A stretch of DNA of 64,000 nucleotides, taken from the NCBI GenBank assembly GCA_030267565.1, contig BRXU01000021.1, forward strand, positions 2,326,501 through 2,390,500, written 5' to 3'. The position numbers were made by a program, and so were the translations under genes. Source of the stretch: Pleodorina starrii (Eukaryota > Chlorophyta > Chlorophyceae > Chlamydomonadales > Volvocaceae). Each line of letters begins with the position of its first letter. Position 1 is the first letter of the stretch. The notes below the pieces were generated by a model that saw nothing but the letters and a program-made list of their open reading frames with translations, was not told the origin of the DNA and ran no database searches. Positions 24,801 through 34,044 of this stretch are shown here, piece by piece.

Positions 24801-27800
24801 AAGAGGGACGGCCGCAGCGGAAGTTAGACCGGAGGCGACCCGAGGGCGACACTGGCGCAGCGATTGTGTGTGCGGCGGGCCGGGAAGGGGGAAGGGGAAT
24901 GGGAAGGGGGGCGGGTGGAAATCCGGTGCAGGCTGTGCCGCTGTGTGCTACCTCCCCCGCAACGACGGAGGAGCGGATCGGGGTCGGGATCTGGAGGGGG
25001 GCCGCCGACGGGCGGTGCCTGGGGCTCTGGGGGGGAGGTTGGAGAGGTTCTGGACCCGCCCCAATCTGCCCCGACCCAGCGTCCCCGCCCTCGCCCCTCC
25101 CCCCGTGTTATATAATGTCTCATGTTACCGGTATAAAATGGAGCATATCACTCCCTAACCCTCGCATCCCCTTCCCCTTCCCCTTCCCCTTCCCCCACCC
25201 CCTGGCATCTCCCCGTCTGGTTTCCATCCTCCCGACCCCCCGTTCCTTCCCCCGACGCACCCCGCCCCATGACCCCCCGACAGCCGACGTCGCGTCGCCT
25301 CTGCCACCTCCCATCCTGCCGCCCTTCTCCCCTCTCTTCGCCTGTGCCACCGCCCTCTACCCCGCGATCCGTTCCGCTTGCATTCGGTTGTCCCTTTGCC
25401 GTTCTCCTTGCCTTGTCTCCTTGCCGCTCCCTCTGCCTTTCTCTTTTCCTTTTGCCCTTTCTTCCCTGCCCTCCGCCGCCTGCCGTCGTACTTTTTGCCC
25501 TTCCGTATCCCATCTTATCCGCCCCGCTCTCCCATCCCGCCCTCTTTTGCGCCGCGTCGCCGCCCCAGCTCGTTTGTGGGTTTCCGAGTGTTGTTGCCTT
25601 GCCTGCCTGTTAGCTCCTTGCCTCGCTCACATCGCCGCTCCCCATTGCCGTTACTAACACCCTTTCCTTCGCTTCTTTCCGACTCCTTTCTCCACTGAAC
25701 GCAGGTGAGTAAGCCATCGTCCCTTTTGTGCTGTCCGGGCTGTGTGTCTATGTTGGTCTTGTGCTGTCGTGTGCCAGTCCGTTTGGGGTTGGTTGGCGGC
25801 GACGCGGCCGCGCGCTTTTCTCTGCTGGAGATATCAGGTAATCATCAGGTAATATTCCAGGTAACTGCGTTGCATTCCCTCGCCCCGGGCCGTTCTAATT
25901 ACCCCCCACCTCCCCCGCCCTGCCCCCTAGGCTCCCCCAGTGCTGTCGGCGCTGCTGCTGTCCCCCTTTGGCGTCGCGCGGGTGGCCTACCCCGACCCCG
26001 CCAACACCTCCTCCCCCGCGGCAGCGGCGGTGGTTTCGGCGCTCCTGGGCCAACCGTTACCGCCCCTGGACCCTTCCATCAGCCCCGCCGCCTTCCAGGT
26101 GCGAACACACACCAACCTCCCCACCCCCCCACCCTTTGAAGCCCGGACCCGCACCCGCACCCTCACTTGCACCCTCCCCCTCCCCCACCGACTGCACGCT
26201 GCTTACCAGTACCGATACCCCACCAAACAACGTCCGCAGTGTCTCTTTGTTATACAAAGGAACACATCACTCCGCACATCCGCCCGCCCCCCTTCTCCCC
26301 CTTCGCCCCCTTCCCCCCCTTCGCCCCCTAGGCTCCCCCTCCCTTCTCCCCTGCCCACCCGCCCACCCCCCTTCCCAACCACCACCACCCCCTCACCCCC
26401 CCCCGCAGAGTCTCCTCCTGCAGCCCGCCACCTCCTCCCCAGCCTCCCTGCCCCCCCGGATGCTGCTCGCGAGCCAGCCCATTCTGGTGCCCGGGGTAGC
26501 CCGCGGGGAGGACTGGGGCAACGGTGCGGGGCCGGACGGTCAGCCGCTGTCCAGCTGCACCTCGCCCGCCTGCTACTTCGCCCCCGCCTCCAACGGCACG
26601 GGTGGGGGCGGAGGCGACGTGGGCAGTCGGCTGTGGGGTTTCGCGGTGGGGTTGGTGGAGCTGGGGTTGCTGGTGGAGCTGCCGGATGCGGGGCTGTGGA
26701 GGCTGAGTGAGCTGGGGTACCGGTACAGGTGAGTGGGGTTGGGTTGGGTCTTGGGTGGGGTAAAAAGAAGATACTGCAGGTCTTGGGTTGGTTCTTGGGG
26801 TGGGGGGGGGCTGGGTGGGTGGGGGGGGTGCGGGGCTGGGTGGGTGGGTTTTGGATCAGATCCGATCAGATCCGATCAGATCTGATCTAAATTTATTTAT
26901 AGATCCAGCTCCAGATAAGATTCGGGTTCTACGCCGACGGATTCCCCTCGTCGTCCCGGCCGGTTGAGGAGATTCCCGAGGCAGGCCCCAACACTTTTGA
27001 CATCGACGGACGCCGTCACCCCACCCCACCCCACTAAGCGCAACCCCAAACCCCAACACCGACATCGACACCGCGTTTCGAGCGGCATCCCCAAAGAGCC
27101 CAATCCCCAAAGAGCCCAATCCCCAAAGAGCCCAATCAGAAAGATGAATGGCGCACTGCCCCTCCCCCCTTCCTTCTCGTTCTCCGGACCTCACACCGCC
27201 GCCTCCCCTACCGCAGGGTGACGCTGCTGAGCGGTGGCGGCGGTGTCCAGGGGGCCTCCGCCGCCCCCTCCCGCTTGGCGGTTGTGGACAGCCAGCCAGC
27301 CATCCCCGGGGGGGCTCAGGCGGTTGTGGTTTCGGCGCTGCTGGCGGGGGGCGGTGCGGTCAATCTGCAGCTGGAGGTGTATCCGGAGGAGGCGGCAGGT
27401 GGGTGGGTGGGGGGTGGGGGGGTGAGTGGGGGTGGGGGGTGGCCGCCCGAAAGCGTGGGGGGTGGCTGCCCGAGAGGAGGGTTTCGAGAGCGGGACAAGG
27501 GGAGCGGGGGTTGGGTCGTGCTGTGCATGGGTCGTGCAGTGCGTGGTTGGTTCAAGGGGGGGGTGGAGGAGCGCCCGGGATGGCTGGGAGGTGGGGCCGC
27601 ACTGTGTCGCGAGTGATGGGGAGGAGGCGGGCGATGTGTGGGGGGCTTGAGAGGCAAAAGTGGGGGTGTGGTGTGTTGTATTGAAATTGGTAAAATTTGG
27701 TATTTGGAATGACGTGGGGTCTGACTGGATAGGTCAGACTGTCTCGTTCCGGAACTGGATAACCGGGCCAGCCGCCTCACACCCGCCCGACCCCAACCCC

Positions 27801-30800
27801 GACCCCGACCCCCAATCACAACCCCGACCCCAACCCCAACCCCAACCCCAACCCCAACCCCCAATCCCGACCCCGGAACCCCGACCCCAACCTCAGGCTG
27901 GCAGCCGTACTGGCGCTCCCCTCTGCTGGCTGTGGTGGTTATCCTGTCGGTTGCGGTTTCGGTTATGTTGTTTGCGGCTCTGGTGCTGCGACAACGTCAC
28001 TCCATGTTCCTGGAAGCTATGTTGCCTAAGAAGGTGAGGGAGTGGAGGGGAGGGGGGTGGAGTGTGGGGAGGGGAGGGGAGGGAGCCGGGTGGCGGGAGA
28101 GAAAGGGGGGATCCAGGCAGGACGGAGGAGGCGGAGTGGGAGCAGCCGCGTTCCTTCGCCCCTCGAAGGAAACACGGGTTTAAACGCGGGTATGAGAGAG
28201 AGAGGGAAAGGGAGACAGACAGGTGCAGATTGAGGGGAGGGGAGGGGTGGGACGTGGTGCGGAGGAGGCCCCCCCCGCCTGCCCGCGATGGGGGTTGGGG
28301 GGTGGGGGGTTGGTGATTGAAGGGGCTTATAAAGGATGGCTGGTGGGCGGGGAGGAGTTAGGGAGGCGCGACAGTGTGGCCCGGATGGGGTGGGGGTGGG
28401 GGCGGGGAGGGGGAAAGGGGCTCCGAGCGGACGGACAGGTGGCGGTGGTGGAGGTGAAGGCGGGCTGGATGGCAGTGGAAAGAAGTGGAGTGCGTAAATG
28501 GCTCCCGGTTGGTTGGTTGGTCGATCGGTTGCTTGGTTGGTTGGTGTGGTTTCGGAGGACAGCACAACGGAGGCGCGACCAGGCGCCCTGCAGGACCCTC
28601 CGCCACCACCACAAGATGGAATTCCGCCCAATGCCGCCCCAACCCTTCCCCCCTCCTTGCGTCATGTCCTCACCCTGCCACCCACCCACACCCCCACGCC
28701 CCCTTATAAAGGAGCATATCAATCCCTGACTCCCCGTCCCACCCCCCCACCCCGTCCCCGTCCCCCCCACCCCCCCCAGGCCATCAGTGTCTTGGGTACC
28801 GGCCGCAGCTTCTATCAGCACTACGATCTGGTCACAGTGCTGTATGCGGACATTGTGAGGTACTCCAACGCACCAACGGGCATGCCGGCGTGGGAGGTGA
28901 GGCAGGCAGGGGGGGGCTGTGGAGGTGGTGGCGGAGGTGGTGGTGTTGGGGTGGTGAGGGGTGGTGTTGGGGTGGTGGTGGTGAGGGGTGGTGGGTGGGG
29001 CGAGGTGGCCCCTGGATTGAATGGTGGTGGGACGTGGCCAGGCCGGAGTTGTCTGGGCTGGGTTGGTCTGTCTGGTCCCCCCGGGTGGCAGCGGGCACGC
29101 GCACGCCTCCACCCCCCCGGCCCCCTCCCCCCGAATCGCCCAACCACCGATCAGCCCCGCCCGGCCCGGGCCGGCCCGGCCCGGGGGAGTACCGAGTACG
29201 GCAGCCGCCCTGTCCGACCGCCCCCCGGTCTCCTGGTTGGAGGGGTCCCTCCACTCCCACGGCCGCTGCTGGGATTACGCTCGCGACCAAACCTGGTTTC
29301 GGAGCCGTTCTTAGGGGGGGGGGATTTCTCCGTGCTGCTAGCGCTGTCCTTCGCTGCCGTTATTTCGAAAATGCCCTCCGCCCCTCCCCCGTTTCCCCCC
29401 TCCCCCCGCCCCTCGCATTGCATTGCATTGCATTGCGTCCTGACCTCCCCTCCCCCGCCCTCCCCCTCCCCATCCACCCCCACCCCATCCACCCCCACCC
29501 CCACCCATCCAACCACCCAGGTGGTGAAGCTGCTGAATGACGTCAACAACATATACGACAGTCTGCTGGACAAGCACGGCCTGGTCAAGATCCGCCGTAG
29601 CGGTACGACAGCCGGGATCTGCATCTGCAATCTGCAATTTGCAATTTGCAATCCCAACCACACCTGCCGTCGACCTCCTGTACGACCCAACCCCCCCTGG
29701 GCCCCCACCCCCCACTGGACTCCAGAACTACTACTACCGGTATACCGGTATACCCCAAGCTTCCTCCCCCCTCCCCCCCACACTTCCCAAACACCGCTAT
29801 CGGTCGGGATGGGATCTCTCCGGAGGCTAGGGTCCTGCATCCACACACACGCGCATCCACACATACGCGCATCCACACGCACATACCCACCCTCGACACG
29901 CGCCAACGTGCAAAAAACCCCACTGCCCGACTGGTTCCACTAATACCACCCACATGAATCGCGCAACTGGGTCCCCCGGGCTGTTGTGCCGCTATTTCCG
30001 TACACACGTGCGATGTTTGTTTGTTTGATTGTGTATTTGTGTTTTTTGTGTTATGTTCGCAGGGGAGGCCTTCATGGCGGTTGGCGGTTGCCCCGACGCG
30101 GCTGACCCCGTGTCGGTTGCCGTACGAGTGGCCATGTGCGCCCGAGAGATGGTCATGGCCACCGCCGGGTTTCGGAGCAGTGCCGGGCAGCGGGTGCAGA
30201 TACGGCTCGGGCTGCACTCGGGTGAGAGCCGCGCGAGCGTGTGTGCGTGTGTGTGTGCCTGTGCCGCCTTGAGAGGGGTGCTTGGTTTCTCGGCCGCGCT
30301 TCTCTCCCCCCCCCCGGTTCATTACCCTTCCCCTCCCCTCTCAGCTCCCCTCCTCCCCTTCTTGCCCTCCCACCCCCCTCCCTCCCCCCCCCTCGCAGGC
30401 CCCGCGGTGGCTGCGGTCCTGGGTACCCACACGCCCCGCTTCTCACTCCTGGGTGAGTGAGTGGGTCAGTGAGCGCCTGCGAACCCCCGCACCCCAGCAC
30501 CCAGCCCCCCAGCCCTCAGAGCCGCACGCACCCGTCCCAAATCTGGGGAAGGGGGAGACTCCCCAAACCCTTTCGATTTAGGACGGCCAGCAGCTTCACA
30601 TTGTGCCTCAGCCAACAGGCCTATTCGGACTAATTTTCACTCCTCTCCCCCTCTCTCTCCCCCTCCTCCACACATACACACACGAAAAAACAAAAAACCA
30701 AACCCCACCCTCAGGCGACACTGTCGACATCGCCTACTTTATGGAGTCCACCTCCACCATCATGGGAGTACACGTCAGCGATACGACAGCGGAACTGCTC

Positions 30801-32065
30801 ACCATCGCAGGTACGACACTGTACGGCACCATACGAGTTTATGGTAGTCTTGGGTGCGGGGCGCGCTGCGTTGCGTTGCGTTGCGAGGTGGGGGAGGGGG
30901 CGGGTTTGGGGCCGCGGCCTGCCTGTCGCAGGAATCTGAATCAGGGGGAGTCGTGTGTGGGTATGTGTGGGTTGCGGGAGCATTGGACACACACACGCAC
31001 GCACCCTTTTCGTATCTTGAAAAGCGTTTCTTGACCGAACCCAACCGAATCAGGTATCCAAGGTACCCCAATCATCACCCCACCTCCTTCCCTTCTCTCC
31101 CCCGCCTCCGCCCTTCCTCTCCCCCTCCGCCCCTTCCTCCGCCCCCTCCTCCCCTTCTCCCCCCTCCAGACGACCCGCTCATCTCTCTTCACCCCCGCGG
31201 CATCATCGACATCAAGGGCCGCGGCCCCATCACCACCTCCTGGCTCCGAATCGACCTGCTGGCCCCCATGGGCACATGGAACGGACAACATGGAGGCGGA
31301 GGAGGCAGCGCCGTCGGCGGCGGCGGCTCCGCCGCCGCCAAGGGCGCCGCCGGCGGCGGCCCCGCCGGCCGCGAGAGCCAGAACGGCGGCAAGGCCACCG
31401 CGGCGGCGGCGCCGGCGGACGTCGCCTGTACGGCAGATCTGGCGGTGGCGGCGACGCTGGGCGTGCGCGGCGCGCCGCTGGTACGGAAGTTGTCGCAGAC
31501 GGGCCTTACGCAGACGCGGCGCGCGCTGCCGGACCGGCGGCAGCGGGAGGGGCGGGACGTGTACGACAACTCCCTGCTGGGGTCCTTCACGTTGCGCATC
31601 GATCCGGAGACGATCGGGATGGTACGGCAGATGCTGGCGAGACCGACGCCGCCGCCGTCGCCGACGCAGGCGGAGCGCCGGCGCGCCGCCGCCGCCGCCG
31701 CCGCCGCTGGCGGGGGAGCCTCCAGGGAGGATTGTACGGACGGGCAGGATCAAGGAGTCGGCGGTGGCGACGGGGAGGGTGGAAGTGCGGGAGTTGCGGC
31801 GCAGGAGGTACCTGGGACGGTGCCGGCGGCGGCGGCGGCGGCGGCGGGGGAGGAGGAAGTGCAGCGGGTGGGTTCGGCAGCGGGTGCGGGAGGGGGCCCG
31901 GGGTCGGTGCCGCCGGGGCAGGGGCAGGGGGAGATTGGGGCGGGCGTGCAGGGTGCTGCCGCTGCGCCGGCGGGGGGGTGTGGTGGGGGTGGGGGGAGTG
32001 GGGGTGGGGGTGTCGTGAGGTCGGGCGGTGCGGCCAGTGCGTGCTTGGAGATCGAGGTGGGTTGA
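21846..32065 (+). CDS. CHASE-domain transmembrane protein with a degenerate class III nucleotide cyclase domain
   Basis: Fourteen phase-consistent exons give about 968 residues: 21846-22214, 22993-23121, 24138-24170, 24266-24430, 25931-26098, 26409-26728, 27217-27398, 27897-28033, 28780-28896, 29521-29602, 30063-30221, 30399-30452, 30715-30810, 31170-32065. Order: cytosolic Ser/Glu-rich start; TM1 about 135-156 (LVWPLLLCCVGVAAGIIGV); a CHASE-like sensor (LLLSPFGVARVAYPDPAN and LWGFAVGLVELGLLVEL); TM2 about 464-485; then a cyclase domain about 510-690 (YDLVTVLYADIVRYSN, VKLLNDVNNIYDSLLDKHG, QIRLGLHSG, RGIIDIKGRGPITTSWLRI). Class III cyclases make cAMP or cGMP, but here D525 is the only canonical catalytic residue kept: the second metal Asp is E569, the substrate pair is R565/S636, and the transition-state Asn and Arg are D643 and F647. 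A Gly/Ala-rich tail of about 270 residues follows. The 11-codon exon 3 and the first exon are less certain. Confidence 0.82.
23737..23771 (+). repeat. Intronic repeat family A, cyclase-gene intron copy
   Basis: ATAAAAATGATACCGCAGCG then GAGACGGAGACGG. A truncated copy (AAAAAGAAGATACTGCAG) is at 26760-26779 in another intron of the same gene. Confidence 0.75.
24187..24217 (+). repeat. Intronic repeat family B, copy 2
   Basis: TTTATGAAATGGAGCTTATC then ACTCCCTGAC. The terminal CTGAC (24213-24217) puts its A 49 nt before the end of the acceptor AG at 24265. The 17 bases before it (AACAACGTCCGCAGTG type) are shared with copy 4. Confidence 0.75.
25131..25159 (+). repeat. Intronic repeat family B, copy 3
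   Basis: GTATAAAATGGAGCATATCA then CTCCCTAAC, in the 1.5-kb intron of the cyclase-like gene. Confidence 0.75.
25654..25710 (+). promoter_or_regulatory. Candidate recursive (ratchet) splice site in a cyclase-gene intron
   Basis: Inside the intron 24431-25930 a branch-point-like CTAAC (25654-25658) is followed by a long pyrimidine tract and then GCAG directly abutting GTGAGT (25705-25710). An acceptor fused to a strong donor with no exon between is the signature of recursive splicing. An unrecognised upstream exon ending here is the alternative. Confidence 0.4.
25834..25907 (-). repeat. 74-bp dispersed repeat, copy 2 (intronic)
   Basis: Reverse complement of 43-116 with about four differences. 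Contains three CAGGTAA steps followed by a GCGTTGCATTCCCTCG-type stretch and CCGGGCCGTTCT. It lies just before the exon at 25931. Confidence 0.85.
26248..26275 (+). repeat. Intronic repeat family B, copy 4 (diverged)
   Basis: TGTTATACAAAGGAACACAT then CACTCCGCA. Preceded by AACAACGTCCGCAGTG as in copy 2. It lacks the terminal CTRAY motif. Confidence 0.6.
26853..26889 (+). repeat. GATCA/GATCC/GATCT pentanucleotide microsatellite
   Basis: Runs of GATCN units in a cyclase-gene intron. Similar arrays are at 8516-8536 and 18423-18461. Confidence 0.85.
27790..27862 (+). repeat. CCCCAA/CCCCGA hexanucleotide array
   Basis: About a dozen units of ACCCCA/ACCCCG in the polypyrimidine-rich end of a cyclase-gene intron, just before the exon at 27897. 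Confidence 0.85.
28704..28730 (+). repeat. Intronic repeat family B, copy 5
   Basis: TTATAAAGGAGCATATCAAT then CCCTGAC. The A of CTGAC lies 50 nt before the end of the acceptor AG at 28779. Confidence 0.75.
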
Positions 32066-32432
32066 GGAATAGATACGATATCCGCACAGATGAAAGGGGG
32101 ATGAGGGTGGGGGTGGGGGTGGCGGTGAGGGTGGGGGTGGGGGTGAGGCGGAAGGGAGATGGGGTGTGGGCGGGAGGCCACGAGTGAGGAGGTGTGGTGG
32201 CGGTGCGCGTGTGTGTTAGGGGGGGGGAGGAGGGGAGGGCAAGCTGTGGGGCAGGGGGAGGGGGGCTGAGGGTGCGAGAAAGACAAGCCGCCAGCGAAGT
32301 AACCGGGGTGACGTTTGAGGGGCGAGGGGAGAAGAGGAGACGTGGCAGAGGCGTTATGTGACGGTGAGGGGCGGGGGGAGGCGAGGCTGAAGGGGGGATG
32401 AAAGAGGTGGGTGGATGGGTGGGGGTGGGGGG

Positions 32433-32597
32433 TGGATGGATGGGTGGGGGGTGGATGGATGGGTGGGGGGTGGATGGATGGGTGGGGGGTGGATGGATGG
32501 GTGGGGGGTGGATGGATGGGTGGGGGGTGGATGGATGGGTGGGGGGTGGATGGATGGGTGGGGGGTGGATGGATGGGTGGGGGGTGGATGGATGGGG
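32433..32597 (+). repeat. 19-bp minisatellite, 8 perfect copies plus a partial
   Basis: Unit TGGATGGATGGGTGGGGGG starts at 32433 and repeats exactly every 19 bp to 32584, then degenerates. It lies about 370 bp past the stop codon, probably in the 3' UTR of the cyclase-like gene. Confidence 0.97.
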
Positions 32598-33273
32598 GTG
32601 GGTGGGTGGGGTCGGAGCACCTCCCGCGGAGGGAGGCCCAGTATGGGGGCCTACTACCGCGTCTTTCGTCGTCACCTTGCTGACACGTGCTGTCGTACAT
32701 GTCAAATGTACATCTGCATCTGACGCCCGTCAACGGCGAGTCGCGGGGGTTGGAGACATGGAGAGACGGTGCATGTCCTTGATGTTTTTGTTGCGGCTCT
32801 TGCTCCTGTCCTTGTTGTGGTTGTGGTAGTGGTCGTTCTTGCAGTGGGGCCCCCGGACCGGCCCCCTAGCAGGGGGGGAGGGTACCCCGCGGGCCAGCTG
32901 GCCGCCTTCCTGCACTGTTGAAAGCGGCGGGCTGGCCGCCCTTGGTGCGGTCTTTCGTGCGACCGCCGCAGACCGTCACCCGCATTTCCCCGGGGGCATG
33001 CGTTACCCATTTGTGGGGGAGAAGATGCCCAGGAGTGTGTGTGTTTGGGGGGGGGGGTGCAACTGGGGCGATGGATTGAGATCCGGGTAGATCCGGGTTG
33101 CGGCTGTGTGTTACGGCTGCTGCTCCCAAGCGTTCGTCCTCCTTGCCCCAAGGGGCATTGGGTGGCAGGCCAGCGGTGTCCTGCCCTCGACTTGCCCGAT
33201 GTAACACACGTGCAGATGGTGCGGTGTCTGGTCGCGGCGATCGATTCGCAAGGGCCTCTGTGCTGTTGGGTTC

Positions 33274-33278
33274 TGTAA
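33274..33278 (+). terminator. Putative polyadenylation signal TGTAA of the cyclase-like gene
   Basis: TGTAA about 1.2 kb past the stop, at the transition from G-rich to lower-GC DNA. Inferred use. Confidence 0.35.
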
Positions 33279-34044
33279 TCCAACCGTCAACCGCTTCCTA
33301 GGGCCGACATTGCGAAATGGCTACATAGTATATGTAGACATGGAATGAATCCCGACGAGTTATTAAAACAGCAAATGCGATAAGCTCAAGCGCGATTGTA
33401 TGAAAACAAGGGCGGTGCTGTTCGCTACATCGCTTTGTTCGCCGGCATCGCTCCGTTCGCCTGTGTGCAGAGCCGGCGGTTTTGCCAAAAATGAGTGTGA
33501 AACCCTTGCCTCTTCAGCGTGTTGGTGGTGTGCGAAGATCGGGCGACTTGACGTCTCTTCAAGTGCACAGGCCAGACCTCACTGATAACGGTTGCCTAAC
33601 CGCGCAATGTTGTCGTCAATGATCCAGGTCAATCACATTGTCGATACGATATCACTGCCTTTTTGGACATGTGAGAGATGCATCTGCAGGAAGCTCCGCA
33701 AGGGAAAAGCGTTCCGGAGTGCCGTAGGCCCGTACCTGACGTGGCCCGAAGTTCGGCACAAAACGCTCTCTCTACACATTTATAGCTGTAGATCTCATAC
33801 TTGTTGCTCAATCAAGTATTAGTGATTGAAGTAAACGCGACTAGGCCGCCATCAAATCTTGAACTATCTTGCAAGTTCCGGTGAGTCGCTTGTCCAGTCG
33901 GTGGCAACTTCTTCAGAGCCAGTTCCTTTGCTGACGAGCGCATGCTGGCCTTCCAAATCGTGGTGCCAGAGCGCTAGGGTTGTGACAGGGGCTGGCTCAC
34001 GAAAACCCCTCCCCAATTTGTTTCCTTGCCGAACAGCTCGGAGA

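Larger units (their letters stand above)
32066..34044. other. Cyclase-like gene 3' region and HPF promoter
   Basis: Holds a 19-bp minisatellite (32433-32597), G-rich low-complexity sequence, a TGTAA at 33274-33278, and from about 33300 lower-GC DNA with no recognisable gene. The long open frames on both strands across the minisatellite are repeat artefacts. Confidence 0.45.

Noticed and set aside
24503..25657. 384-codon plus-strand frame
   Set aside because: Low-complexity Gly/Pro/Ser sequence inside a cyclase-gene intron, spanning repeat copies and pyrimidine tracts.
27790..27862. CCCCAA array resembling ciliate telomere sequence
   Set aside because: Mixed CCCCAA and CCCCGA units in the polypyrimidine end of an intron; simple-sequence expansion is the simpler reading.
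31276..32733. Long frames on both strands (up to 372 codons) across 31.3-32.7 kb
   Set aside because: They are shadows of the Gly/Ala-rich last exon of the cyclase-like gene and of the 19-bp minisatellite, whose period keeps several frames open.
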